Assembly: GCF_900636825.1 (NCBI RefSeq)
Contig: NZ_LR134318.1
Span: 5,751,501 to 5,815,500 of the forward strand
Direction of reading: 5' to 3'
DNA: 64,000 bases
Source of the DNA: Pseudomonas fluorescens
Lineage (GTDB): Bacteria; Pseudomonadota; Gammaproteobacteria; Pseudomonadales; Pseudomonadaceae
Part shown: piece after piece, positions 18,308 through 27,201 of the stretch
How positions within the stretch are numbered: position 1 is the first letter of the stretch
Layout: each line of letters begins with the position of its first letter
Notes under the pieces: generated by a model
Told to the model about the DNA's origin: nothing
The model's input: only the letters and a program-made list of their open reading frames with translations
Database searches by the model: none
Made by a program: the position numbers and the translations under genes

Positions 18308-18524
18308 GGCTTATCCGTAACAGTAGAGACAGACAGTTACGGTAGAGGAAAGCGTGTCAGCCTTTCAAGGCGAGGCCCCGTAGACACTTCACCAGAGGTG
18401 TAAGGAAATCCCGACAGGATGGCGAGGAAATGGTGTAGCAGCTTGTAGGATTTCGTCCGAAGCAACCGGTAACAGCAAACGGTCAGGCGTGAATCGCGGC
18501 GAGGGAGCGACCCCCCTCGCCCGT

Positions 18525-19763
18525 TCAGACGCGAACCGACACTGGCAACGGTGCAGCAAGAAGACGCTCGTCGAGCAGGCCGAGTCCTTCCTGGAACAAA
18601 TGATTACTGCGTTCGGTATCGCCGAGCTGGGCGAGCAGCCGCGCCAACTCCGCACACGCTTCCGGATTGCGCTGCACGCGCAGACTGCTTTCCAGATAAT
18701 CACGCGCCTTGCCCCACAGACTGGTCTGCAGACACAGACGGCCCAAGGTCAGTAGCAGGCTTGTATCAGCCGGATGCTCTTTGAGCCAGCCTTCGGCGGT
18801 TTGCAACTGACGCGCAGGATCGCTGCCTCGCACCAGGCCGTACAGTCGCGCCAGATGGCTGTCGTACTTGCGCTTGAGGGCGGTGCGCAACACTTCTTCG
18901 GCTTCGACCTGAGCGCCCAACTGACGCAACTGCTCGGCATAGGCCAGGACCAGCGGCGCTTCCTGACGCTGCGCCGAAGTGAGCTGTTGCCAGGCACCGT
19001 TGAGCGCTTGCAGACCGACTGTACCGTCCTCCTCGCGCTGGGCCGCCAGCGACAGATTCTCGCCCCAGGCGCGACGCTCCAGCTCAGCCAGTTCAGCGGG
19101 AGGCAGAACCTTGTCCTTGCGCAGTTCCGGCAACAGACGAATCACCGCCGACCATTCGCCACGTTGCTGATAGAGGCGCTGCAACTGACGCAGCGTCTGC
19201 GCATTGTGTGGATGGCGTTCATGCATCGCCTGCAATGTCACCAGTGCGCCATCGGTGTCGCCACGATCGGTCTGCAGTTGCGCATGACTCAAGGCAATCG
19301 CCAGTTCCGCCTGGGGCTGACGCTCAAGCGCACGTTCCAGCAAATGATCGCTTTCTGCGTAATTGCCCTGCTCGTTGGCTGCCCGTGCGGCCCCGAGGTA
19401 GTAGAGCAGCGGCTGGCGTTCGGCTTCAGCGGCGCGGTACAGGTGACGCTGCGCGCTGGCCCAGCGGCCCTCGGCCAGATCCAGTTGCCCGTGCTCGATC
19501 GCCACTTGCACCCGGCGACTGCGATTGCGCCGCGACCATGGATTGACTACGCCGGTGGAGGTCATGACCAATTCGACCAATGCCTTGATTCCCCAGATCA
19601 GCAGCCACAGCACGGCGATCACCCCGAGGGTCGCCCACAGGCTCGCTTCATAGCGGAAGCTCTGGTAAGCGATCAGCACGTAGCCAGAATGCTGCGCCAC
19701 CGCAAAACCCAGTGCCGCCGTCGCCGCGATCACCAGAAACACGATCACATAGAGGCGTTTCAT
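18525..19763 (-). CDS. hemY: HemY, haem biosynthesis-associated TPR membrane protein
   Basis: A 412-residue protein with two N-terminal membrane helices (about residues 3-25 and 40-62), the HemY_N region, then TPR-like repeats. This is the gamma-proteobacterial HemY, distinct from Bacillus protoporphyrinogen oxidase HemY. Its biochemical role is not established. The start overlaps the end of hemDX by four bases (ATGA), so it is the last gene of hemC-hemDX-hemY. Confidence 0.93.
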   Translation of the reverse strand: MKRLYVIVFLVIAATAALGFAVAQHSGYVLIAYQSFRYEASLWATLGVIAVLWLLIWGIKALVELVMTSTGVVNPWSRRNRSRRVQVAIEHGQLDLAEGRWASAQRHLYRAAEAERQPLLYYLGAARAANEQGNYAESDHLLERALERQPQAELAIALSHAQLQTDRGDTDGALVTLQAMHERHPHNAQTLRQLQRLYQQRGEWSAVIRLLPELRKDKVLPPAELAELERRAWGENLSLAAQREEDGTVGLQALNGAWQQLTSAQRQEAPLVLAYAEQLRQLGAQVEAEEVLRTALKRKYDSHLARLYGLVRGSDPARQLQTAEGWLKEHPADTSLLLTLGRLCLQTSLWGKARDYLESSLRVQRNPEACAELARLLAQLGDTERSNHLFQEGLGLLDERLLAAPLPVSVRV

Positions 19764-21685
19764 GGCGTGGCCTCCTGCGCGGTGTCAGCGGCAGGTTTGG
19801 CGAACGGTTTCACCGATTCTTCGGCGTTGACGTTGCGGCGCTCCAGATAACCTTGCACCGCACTCAGGGTGCCGGCCATATCCGGTGTATTGACGGTGAC
19901 CGGTTCTTTGCTCAGCTCAGCGACTTGCTCGAGCATCACCTTGCTTTGCGGGTTGTCCGGATTGAAATTGTTCTTCAGCACGTCACGCGCTTCGGCCATT
20001 GCCTGGGTATAAACCGGCGCCTGTCCGTTGAGCGCTGCCCACTGCGCCTGTTCCAGCGACAGGCTCAGCGCCAGGCGCACCTGACTCAGACTCTGCCCGG
20101 CGAGCAAAGGACGCACGTTTTTGTCGGCGTTGAAATCGATGCGGATGTAGCGCGACACCTTGTCCCACCACTGCGCCCAGCGACTGGCGCCATCGCCGTC
20201 GGAAGTCAGGCCCAGCAACGATTCACCCCGATCCTTGTATTCCGGCGCCAGCTCGGTCAGGCCAATGACCTGATCACGCAGTGCGCCGATGCGCAGGAAC
20301 AGACCTGTGCGATCCGGCTGCACGGTGCTGCGCAAGGCGACGAGGGTCTTCGCCACTTGTTCACGAGCGGCGAACGACCCGGGATCGTTCTGTTCACGAA
20401 GAATTTCGTCGGCGCCCTGCACCAGCGCCTGCGCGCTGCTGATGTCCTGCAACGCCGACAGACGCAGGCTGGCCAGACGCAGCAAGTGCTCGGCCTCTGC
20501 CAGACGCCAGTCCTTGCGGCTGGCACCGAGGACCGTTTCCAGACGTTGATTGAGGCGCTGTTGATCGCCCTGTAGCTGCGCCACCAGACGCTGGCGTTCG
20601 GCGAGTTCATCAGCGCCCGGCAATTGCGCGAGGCGTTCGGTGAGACGTTGCTCATTGAGTTTCAGGCTCTGCGCCTGATCGTTCAGAGCCTGCACCTGAC
20701 CCGACTGTTGCTGGGTGTTGGTTTGCAGGTGCCGCACCTGCCAGACACCCCAGCCACCGATCGCGACGCCGGCAGCGCCGAGCAACAGGGCGACGATGGC
20801 CAGGCCATTGCCTCGGCGCGGCTCGGTGGCCGGCGGTGGAGTTTCAACCTGAGGTTCGATCACAGGCTGGACGTCATCTTTAGGCAAGGCTGTTTCGCTC
20901 ACGTATCCATCCTTTGCATTGGAAAACGGCATGGGCAATTCCCGTAACGCCGTCAGCAAAGCCGCGGCACTCGCGCCGCGGCAATCCACAACTGTTTGAG
21001 CCCCGGCGGCACGTGCCTGCTCGGCGACTCTTGGGCTTGGAACAAACAACGGCATCTGCGCAATGCTCGGCCAGGCATCGCCGGCCAGCTGCCGCAGGTG
21101 CTCGAAACCCTGTCCACTGCTGACCACCAGCCCGTTCAAGCGTTCCGCTTCAATCCGCCGTGGCAGCTCGTCGGGCGCGTAGGCAGGCAGGTCGCGCCGG
21201 TACAACTCCAGATACTCGACACTAGCACCAAGCTCGCGCAGACGCTCGGCCAGCAACTCGCGCCCGCCCTCACCGCGCAGAATGACCACCTGTGCATTCG
21301 CCACGCCGACCGCTTCGCGCAGACGCGGCAATTGCAGCAAGGCTTCACTGTCGTCGCCATCAACCGGGAAGTGCGCGTCGAGACCGTGATCCAAGAGTAT
21401 CTGGCCGGTCGCGGCGCCGACACTGAACCACGGCAGTGTCAGCGGTTGCGATGTGTGCTCATCGAGCAATTCCAGGGCAATGCGTGCGGCCGGTTTGCTC
21501 ACCACAATGACCGCGTTGCAATCCGGCAATCGTTGGATGACCTGGCGCATTTTTGCAGAGACCGGCAGCGGTGTGATTTCCAAAAGCGGCAGGCAACTGC
21601 TGAAAATCCCCTGCTCGGCCAATGTCTGCGCCAGCGCCACGCTGTCATCGGCAGGGCGCGTCAGCAACAGGCGCCAAGCGGTCAC
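19760..21685 (-). CDS. hemDX: Fused uroporphyrinogen-III synthase HemD / membrane protein HemX
   Basis: One uninterrupted frame of 641 codons. Residues about 1-250 are HemD, which cyclises hydroxymethylbilane to uroporphyrinogen III (LLTRPADDSVALAQTL, VVSSGQGFEHLRQLAG). Residues about 262-641 are HemX, with a single membrane helix (about 292-313) and a long helical region beginning with a Q/L-rich coiled coil. A GTG at codon 262 (20902) with AAGGA seven bases upstream could also start HemX alone. A TGA in the next frame overlaps that GTG, as in a GTGA stop-start. The first base group overlaps hemC (ATGA). Confidence 0.9.
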   Translation of the reverse strand: MTAWRLLLTRPADDSVALAQTLAEQGIFSSCLPLLEITPLPVSAKMRQVIQRLPDCNAVIVVSKPAARIALELLDEHTSQPLTLPWFSVGAATGQILLDHGLDAHFPVDGDDSEALLQLPRLREAVGVANAQVVILRGEGGRELLAERLRELGASVEYLELYRRDLPAYAPDELPRRIEAERLNGLVVSSGQGFEHLRQLAGDAWPSIAQMPLFVPSPRVAEQARAAGAQTVVDCRGASAAALLTALRELPMPFSNAKDGYVSETALPKDDVQPVIEPQVETPPPATEPRRGNGLAIVALLLGAAGVAIGGWGVWQVRHLQTNTQQQSGQVQALNDQAQSLKLNEQRLTERLAQLPGADELAERQRLVAQLQGDQQRLNQRLETVLGASRKDWRLAEAEHLLRLASLRLSALQDISSAQALVQGADEILREQNDPGSFAAREQVAKTLVALRSTVQPDRTGLFLRIGALRDQVIGLTELAPEYKDRGESLLGLTSDGDGASRWAQWWDKVSRYIRIDFNADKNVRPLLAGQSLSQVRLALSLSLEQAQWAALNGQAPVYTQAMAEARDVLKNNFNPDNPQSKVMLEQVAELSKEPVTVNTPDMAGTLSAVQGYLERRNVNAEESVKPFAKPAADTAQEATP

Positions 21686-22623
21686 TCGTGACCCGCCTCG
21701 CCGTATACCGCTTTGAGAATGTCGCCCGCACCCTGACCGAGCAAATCTTCGGCGACTTTTATGCCCAGCGCTTCAGCATCGGCGCGCGGCGCACGGGCTT
21801 CGGCGCTGATCAACTTGCCGCCGCTCGGCTCACCGACCAGACCGCGCAACCACAACTGCTCACCTTCGAGCACGGCGTAGCAGGCGATCGGCACTTGGCA
21901 GCCGCCATTCAAATGCTTGTTGAGGGCTCGTTCAGCAGTGACGCGCGACGAGGTATCAGCATGATGCAGCGGTGCGAGCAAGGCGTGGATTTCACTGTCG
22001 ACGCTGCGGCACTCGATACCGACTGCGCCCTGACCACCGGCGGGCAGGCTGTCATCGACGCTGATCGCCGAGGTGATGCGCTCTTCGAAGCCGAGACGAA
22101 TCAGACCGGCCGCGGCGAGGATGATCGCGTCGTACTCGCCGGCGTCGAGCTTGGCCAGTCGAGTGTTGACGTTGCCGCGCAGGAAGCGGATCTGCAGATC
22201 CGGGCGACGCATCAATAACTGCGACTGACGACGCAGACTGGAGGTGCCAACGATGGCACCGGCAGGCAACGCATCGAGGCTTTCATAAGTATTGGAAACG
22301 AAGGCATCGCGCGGATCTTCGCGCTCGCAGATGCAGAACAGACCGAGGCCTTCAGGGAAATCCATCGGCACGTCTTTCATCGAGTGAACAGCGATGTCGG
22401 CTTGGTTTTCCAGCAGCGCGGTTTCCAGCTCTTTGACGAACAGGCCTTTGCCGCCGATTTTCGACAATGGCGAATCGAGCAGCTTGTCGCCGCGACTGAC
22501 CATAGGCACCAGCGTCACCAGCAGACCTGGATGGGCCGCTTCAAGACGGGCTTTGACGTATTCGGCCTGCCAGAGGGCCAGCGCACTTTTACGGGTGGCG
22601 ATGCGGATTTCGCGAGAGGACAT
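21682..22623 (-). CDS. hemC: Hydroxymethylbilane synthase (porphobilinogen deaminase)
   Basis: HemC joins four porphobilinogen molecules into hydroxymethylbilane. The 313-residue protein has RIATRKSALALWQAEYVK at the N-terminus, the catalytic region HSMKDVPMDFPEGL, and the dipyrromethane cofactor cysteine in LNGGCQVPIACYA. It is the first gene of hemC-hemDX-hemY, with an ATGA overlap to hemDX, and lies 138 bases after algR on the same strand. Confidence 0.96.
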   Translation of the reverse strand: MSSREIRIATRKSALALWQAEYVKARLEAAHPGLLVTLVPMVSRGDKLLDSPLSKIGGKGLFVKELETALLENQADIAVHSMKDVPMDFPEGLGLFCICEREDPRDAFVSNTYESLDALPAGAIVGTSSLRRQSQLLMRRPDLQIRFLRGNVNTRLAKLDAGEYDAIILAAAGLIRLGFEERITSAISVDDSLPAGGQGAVGIECRSVDSEIHALLAPLHHADTSSRVTAERALNKHLNGGCQVPIACYAVLEGEQLWLRGLVGEPSGGKLISAEARAPRADAEALGIKVAEDLLGQGAGDILKAVYGEAGHE

Positions 22624-22761
22624 GGATCAATCCGTACTGAATAGATACGGCGGATAATAACAGCTCAGTCAAATCCACTTTGACTTGAATCAGAGTCGGC
22701 GCGGCCTCCCTGGCCTGCAATGCCCGGTAAAAAGCTACTGGAATCGCCCGCGATGACCGGG

Positions 22762-23508
22762 TTACAGGCCCTGCATCATCTTGCGCACACCGGCCACGTG
22801 CCGACGACTGACAATCAGCGCATCGCCATTGAGCCCTTTGAGGAATAGCTGGAAATGCCCCAGCGGCGTCCGTTGCAAACGTTCGATGCGGTCGCGCGCG
22901 ACCAGTGCGTTGCGGTGGATACGCACAAAGCGCTCGCCGAATTCATCTTCGAGGGCCTTCAGTGGCTCGTCGAGCAGCACTTCGCCGGCCTCGTGGCGCA
23001 AGGTCACGTATTTGTGATCAGCGATGAAATAGACCACCTGATCCAGCGGGATCAGCTCAATGCCTTTGCGGGTGCGGGCGCTGATGTGGCTGCGCGGGCC
23101 GGTGCCGCTTTCGGCAGCGGGACGGGTCAGGGCCGAGAGTTGCGCCCGGTTGGGACGTTCAGCCCGCTTAAGGGCTTCATGCAGATGTTCGGTTCGCACA
23201 GGTTTCACCACATAGCCCACGGCGCTGGCCTGCAGGGCTTCCACGGCAAATTCATCGGGGCTGGTGCAAAACACCACGGCGGGCGGCGTTTCTCGTTCGC
23301 ACAGACGGGCAGCAACCTGCAGGCCATCGAGGCCTGGCATGCGGATATCGAGCAGGACGATATCCGGCTTGTGGCTGTCGATCAGTGCCAACGCCTCCTC
23401 GCCATTCGTGGCGCTGGGCTCCAGAACTGTATAACCCTCAAGCTCACTCACCATTCGGCTGAGGCGCTCGCGAGCCAGGGGTTCGTCATCAACGATCAGG
23501 ACATTCAT
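22762..23508 (-). CDS. algR: LytTR response regulator AlgR
   Basis: A 248-residue regulator with a CheY-like receiver (phosphoacceptor in IVLLDIRMPGLDGLQ, about D54) and a C-terminal LytTR DNA-binding domain (RTRKGIELIPLDQVVYFIAD, FVRIHRNALVARDRI). AlgR controls alginate, type IV pilus and virulence genes in P. aeruginosa. The ATG at 23508 gives MNVLIVDDEPLARERL and overlaps by four bases the stop of a degenerate algZ 3' end. Its usual partner kinase is therefore not intact at this locus. Confidence 0.96.
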   Translation of the reverse strand: MNVLIVDDEPLARERLSRMVSELEGYTVLEPSATNGEEALALIDSHKPDIVLLDIRMPGLDGLQVAARLCERETPPAVVFCTSPDEFAVEALQASAVGYVVKPVRTEHLHEALKRAERPNRAQLSALTRPAAESGTGPRSHISARTRKGIELIPLDQVVYFIADHKYVTLRHEAGEVLLDEPLKALEDEFGERFVRIHRNALVARDRIERLQRTPLGHFQLFLKGLNGDALIVSRRHVAGVRKMMQGL

Positions 23509-23720
23509 ATTGCGCTGGATTCCTGCGTGAGTCTCGCACAAGGATAGCGTAGACAGGTGTAGTGACGTCCGTCACCGCGATCCACGCTAAGACTAGCCCG
23601 AGCGCCAAAAAGTGCCGTACGTCGGCCAGCAATATTTGCCAGTGTCCGGGTCGTACTGCTCGAAGCCCGCTGTTGCCTGCGTTTCTCACGGGGATTGCCG
23701 AAGGACAATCGCACCCATCC
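23505..23720 (-). pseudogene. algZ: Degenerate 3' end of the AlgZ/FimS-type sensor kinase gene
   Basis: About 70 codons in one frame run into a TGA that overlaps the algR ATG (ATGA), exactly where algZ should end. The translation reads like the end of a LytS/AlgZ-type histidine kinase ATPase domain: GWVRLSFGNPRE, then an LANI-type G2 segment with a damaged glycine loop, then ALFGARASLSVDRGDGRHY and TCLRYPC. There is no room for the sensor, His-box or most of the ATPase domain before argH. I infer an internal deletion or truncation that left only the coupled 3' end. It could be translated as a short peptide, but no convincing start is seen. Confidence 0.65.
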
Positions 23721-23979
23721 CCTTTTCTTATAGTCGGCGGCCTGACTTTTGCGTGACACGCAGGTGCGCCGACTCTCATGTCCTACTGTAGACGTTCGTC
23801 GGAACGATATTGCTCAATCAAAAAATATCCTTGCGCAAATTTCTTGCAGCCAGCATCCGCCATGGCTGACATCCGCGGAAAAAAACGTATCGACCAGTGT
23901 CAGCGACAGGATTGGCAACCCTGTTATCATCCGCGCCAGCGTTTCACGCCATTTTCTTCAAGCCGATACGAGCGAATTC

Positions 23980-25374
23980 ATGAGCACTGACAAGACCAAT
24001 CAGTCCTGGGGCGGCCGCTTCAGTGAACCCGTCGACGCCTTCGTCGCCCGCTTCACCGCCTCCGTCACTTTCGACCAGCGCCTGTATCGCCACGACATCA
24101 TGGGCTCGATCGCCCACGCCACCATGCTGGCCAAGGTCGGCGTGCTGACCGATGCCGAGCGCGACAGCATCATCGATGGCCTGAACACCATTCAGGGCGA
24201 AATCGAAGCGGGTCAGTTCGACTGGCGTGTCGACCTCGAAGACGTGCACATGAACATCGAAGCAAGGCTGACCGACCGCATTGGCGTCACCGGCAAAAAG
24301 CTCCACACCGGGCGCAGCCGCAACGACCAGGTCGCCACCGATATCCGCTTGTGGCTGCGTGACGAGATCGACCTGATCCTCGCCGAAATCACCCGTTTGC
24401 AAAAAGGCCTGCTGGAGCAAGCCGAGCGTGAAGCAGCCAGCATCATGCCGGGCTTCACTCACCTGCAGACCGCGCAGCCGGTAACGTTCGGGCACCACAT
24501 GTTGGCCTGGTTCGAAATGCTCAGCCGCGATTACGAGCGCCTGGTCGACTGCCGCAAGCGCACCAACCGCATGCCCCTGGGCAGCGCGGCGCTGGCCGGC
24601 ACCACCTACCCCATCGATCGCGAATACACCGCGCAACTTCTTGGCTTCGACGCAGTCGGCGGCAACTCGCTGGACAACGTCTCCGATCGTGACTTCGCCA
24701 TTGAATTCTGCTCGGCCGCGAGCATCGCGATGATGCACTTGTCGCGTTTCTCCGAAGAGCTGGTGCTGTGGACCAGCGCGCAGTTCCAGTTCATCGATCT
24801 GCCAGACCGCTTCTGCACCGGCAGCTCGATCATGCCGCAAAAGAAAAACCCTGACGTGCCAGAGCTGGTGCGCGGCAAGACCGGCCGCGTGTTCGGCGCG
24901 CTGATGGGGCTGCTGACGTTGATGAAAGGCCAGCCGCTGGCTTACAACAAGGACAACCAGGAAGACAAGGAACCGCTGTTTGACGCCGCCGACACCCTGC
25001 GTGACTCGCTGCGTGCGTTTGCCGACATGATTCCGGCGATCAAGCCCAAGCACGCGATCATGCGTGAAGCGGCACTGCGGGGTTTCTCCACCGCAACTGA
25101 TCTGGCGGATTATCTGGTGCGCCGTGGCTTGCCGTTCCGCGATTGCCACGAGATCGTTGGCCACGCGGTGAAATACGGTGTGGACACTGGCAAGGATCTG
25201 GCCGAGATGAGCCTGGAAGAACTGCGTCAGTTCAGCGATCAGATCGAGCAGGACGTTTTCGCGGTGCTGACCCTGGAAGGCTCGGTGAATGCCCGTGACC
25301 ATGTCGGCGGAACCGCGCCGGCGCAGGTCAAGGCAGCAGTTGCTCGCGGTCAGGCCTTGATCGCCAGCCGCTAA
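23980..25374 (+). CDS. argH: Argininosuccinate lyase
   Basis: ArgH splits argininosuccinate into arginine and fumarate, the last step of arginine synthesis. The ATG at 23980 gives MSTDKTNQSWGGRFSE, and the earlier in-frame extension is not conserved. The 464-residue protein has HTGRSRNDQ and the fumarase/aspartase superfamily signature GSSIMPQKKNPD with its catalytic serine. It is transcribed divergently from algR. Confidence 0.97.
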   Translation: MSTDKTNQSWGGRFSEPVDAFVARFTASVTFDQRLYRHDIMGSIAHATMLAKVGVLTDAERDSIIDGLNTIQGEIEAGQFDWRVDLEDVHMNIEARLTDRIGVTGKKLHTGRSRNDQVATDIRLWLRDEIDLILAEITRLQKGLLEQAEREAASIMPGFTHLQTAQPVTFGHHMLAWFEMLSRDYERLVDCRKRTNRMPLGSAALAGTTYPIDREYTAQLLGFDAVGGNSLDNVSDRDFAIEFCSAASIAMMHLSRFSEELVLWTSAQFQFIDLPDRFCTGSSIMPQKKNPDVPELVRGKTGRVFGALMGLLTLMKGQPLAYNKDNQEDKEPLFDAADTLRDSLRAFADMIPAIKPKHAIMREAALRGFSTATDLADYLVRRGLPFRDCHEIVGHAVKYGVDTGKDLAEMSLEELRQFSDQIEQDVFAVLTLEGSVNARDHVGGTAPAQVKAAVARGQALIASR

Positions 25375-25377
25375 AAG

Positions 25378-25470
25378 CATCGCTGGCAAGCCAGCTCCCA
25401 CAGGGTTCTTTGTGGAACACAATTTTGTGTCCAACCCATAACCGTGTGGGAGCTGGCTTGCCAGCGATGA
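25378..25470. repeat. REP-type inverted repeat (GCTGGCAAGCCAGCTCCCACA family)
   Basis: CATCGCTGGCAAGCCAGCTC and its inverted copy are separated by about 45 bases between the convergent stops of argH and the glutathione transferase gene. It is a variant of the REP family at 1497. Confidence 0.85.
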
Positions 25471-25492
25471 CTGACTTCAGAACGCTACAAAC

Positions 25493-26152
25493 CTACTTCT
25501 TGGCAGCAATCATCGCCAAAAACCCCGGCATCGCCGCGTCCTTGTCCGCCGCTATCTTCTGCACATGCGGATTTTGCTCCAGCCGTTCCAGCAGCGCTTT
25601 CGCCTGTGGCATCTCGGCCAATAAATCAATCCCGAACAGCTTCTGCCCGACCGCACAGGCCAATGGCACGCTGTAGAGGAAATACAAATCGGCAACGCTC
25701 AGGCTGTCGCCCGCCACGTACGGGGCGAATTTGCCGTGCCGGCCCAGCGCCGCGAACCCCAGCAGCAATTCGGCCTTGGTCTTTTCCTTGATGGCATCGG
25801 GCAAAGTCACGCCGAAAAACGCTTCGCCGTAACACGCGCGGCCCGGCAGCTCGATATACAGCTCGATTTCCTTGGCGATCGCCAGCACCTGCGCGCGCTC
25901 GAACGGATCGCTCGGCAGCAGCGGCGGGCCTTTTTGGGTTTGCTCGAGGTATTCGAGGATGATCGCGGTTTCGTTGATGTAGCCGGTGTCGACACCGAGC
26001 ACCGGCACCTTCCCACGCGGGCTGATGGCCAGAGACTCCGGGGTTTGCGCAGGATAAAAAGTCACTTCCTCGAACGGCAGACCTTTTTCCAGCAATGCCA
26101 GTTTGACCATGTTGTAGTAGTTGCTGACTGAAAATCCGTAAAGCTTGAGCAT
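25493..26152 (-). CDS. Glutathione S-transferase family protein
   Basis: A 219-residue cytosolic protein with an N-terminal thioredoxin-fold half (MLKLYGFSVSNYYNMVKLAL, SPRGKVPVL, NETAIILEYLEQ) and a C-terminal helical half with SVADLYFLYSVPLA. The ATG at 26152 with GGAGG 7 bases upstream is preferred over a GTG one codon earlier. The serine/asparagine-rich active-site region suggests a bacterial GST of unknown substrate. Confidence 0.9.
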   Translation of the reverse strand: MLKLYGFSVSNYYNMVKLALLEKGLPFEEVTFYPAQTPESLAISPRGKVPVLGVDTGYINETAIILEYLEQTQKGPPLLPSDPFERAQVLAIAKEIELYIELPGRACYGEAFFGVTLPDAIKEKTKAELLLGFAALGRHGKFAPYVAGDSLSVADLYFLYSVPLACAVGQKLFGIDLLAEMPQAKALLERLEQNPHVQKIAADKDAAMPGFLAMIAAKK

Positions 26153-26275
26153 CACATAGCCTCCAGGCCGTGCGGGGTGGGCAGTGCCTGTTTATAGATT
26201 GCCGCAGCCAGTCCCGCCAGCAGCATCACGCCGCTGAATGCGGGTAAACTGGCGCCTTTCCTTGAGGAGCCTGCC

Positions 26276-26563
26276 ATGAGCGAGCCGACAGACATCGTCA
26301 GCGATGACGAAGAAGAATTCACCGAGGCGACGTTGATCGAAGCCATCGAGAACCAGATCGAAAGCGATAACCCGCCGGCTGCCAAGGCAACGTTCAACAA
26401 GCTGACGCTAGTGGGCGTTGAGCGCGAAGAGATCCTCAATCTGATGGCCCACGTGCTGGCCTACGAGATTGACGCAATGCTCGATGAAGATCGCGCGTTC
26501 AACACCGAATGGTACGAAGCGGCGCTGCGTAATCTGCCGGAGCTGCCTCCGGAAAAGTCTTAA
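26276..26563 (+). CDS. Small acidic protein of unknown function
   Basis: A 95-residue soluble acidic protein with a Glu/Asp-rich N-terminus (SDDEEEFTEATLIEAIENQIE) and predicted helices up to LPELPPEKS. A ribosome-binding site, GAGGAG, lies about 8 bases before the ATG. I do not recognise a named family. The ordinary GC content and codon use, and the good ribosome site, support a real chromosomal gene. It stands alone between a GST gene and a REP element. Confidence 0.7.
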   Translation: MSEPTDIVSDDEEEFTEATLIEAIENQIESDNPPAAKATFNKLTLVGVEREEILNLMAHVLAYEIDAMLDEDRAFNTEWYEAALRNLPELPPEKS

Positions 26564-26567
26564 GATC

Positions 26568-26650
26568 AAAAGATCGTCCGATCGCGGCCCGAGCCTTCGG
26601 CAGCTCCTGCACAAATCCCCTGTAGGAGCTGCCGAAGGCTGCGATCTTTT
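26568..26650. repeat. REP-type inverted repeat (GATCG...GCAGCTCCT family)
   Basis: AAAAGATCGTCCGATCGCGG...CAGCTCCTGCA is mirrored by TGTAGGAGCTG...GCGATCTTTT directly after the small acidic protein gene. The T-run following the right arm may let it act as its terminator. Confidence 0.82.
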
Positions 26651-26773
26651 TTTGGGGGGCTACACTGGAATTTGCTTCAAGACAAAATCCCTGATCTGAG
26701 CACTGGACATGCCGCAAAAGCGGGTTCACCTTAGGGGCGCTGTCGTCCAATTCCTAGAAAGTCTGGAGTCCTT

Positions 26774-27019
26774 ATGTCGCTTACCCCTGAGTTGGTTGCC
26801 GAACTGGAAGTCCTCGCACTCTTTCCCCTGGACAGTTCCCAGGAAGGTCTGAAAATTCATCAGACCGCTGCCCCGAAACACATTGCCGCTGCCCAGCGCC
26901 TGTTTGATAAAGACCTCACCGACCAGCCCGATGGCGGCTATCTGACCAGCCTCGGTCGCGATGCCGCGCAAAACGTGCAGACCGTGCTGACGATTCTGAG
27001 AGAGCAAGAAACCGCCTGA
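26774..27019 (+). CDS. TIGR02647 family protein
   Basis: An 81-residue protein matching TIGR02647 (MSLTPELVAELEVLALFPLD, then HIAAAQRLFDKDLTDQPDGGYLT and LGRDAAQNVQ). The family is small, conserved in pseudomonads and related gamma-proteobacteria, and suggested to bind DNA, without experimental function that I know of. It precedes cyaA by about 180 bases. Confidence 0.85.
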   Translation: MSLTPELVAELEVLALFPLDSSQEGLKIHQTAAPKHIAAAQRLFDKDLTDQPDGGYLTSLGRDAAQNVQTVLTILREQETA

Positions 27020-27201
27020 TTTTTTCTGACTCTGCCCACGGGAACTCCTGCCACGGGATTTCCGCGGGCCCGCCCGGTCACACCTTCAAAAATCTGACGT
27101 CAAAAAAGCAAATTCAGCTTAAACGTCCTGCTGCGCAGAGGCTAAACTGCGGCCATTCCGAGACCTTCTACGTCCGAGCCTGCAAGCCGGTTTGAGCCAA
27201 C

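Noticed and set aside
27093..27104. TGACGTCA palindrome upstream of cyaA as an operator
   Set aside because: An 8-base palindrome is near chance level in this length, and no flanking symmetry or known regulator motif supports it.
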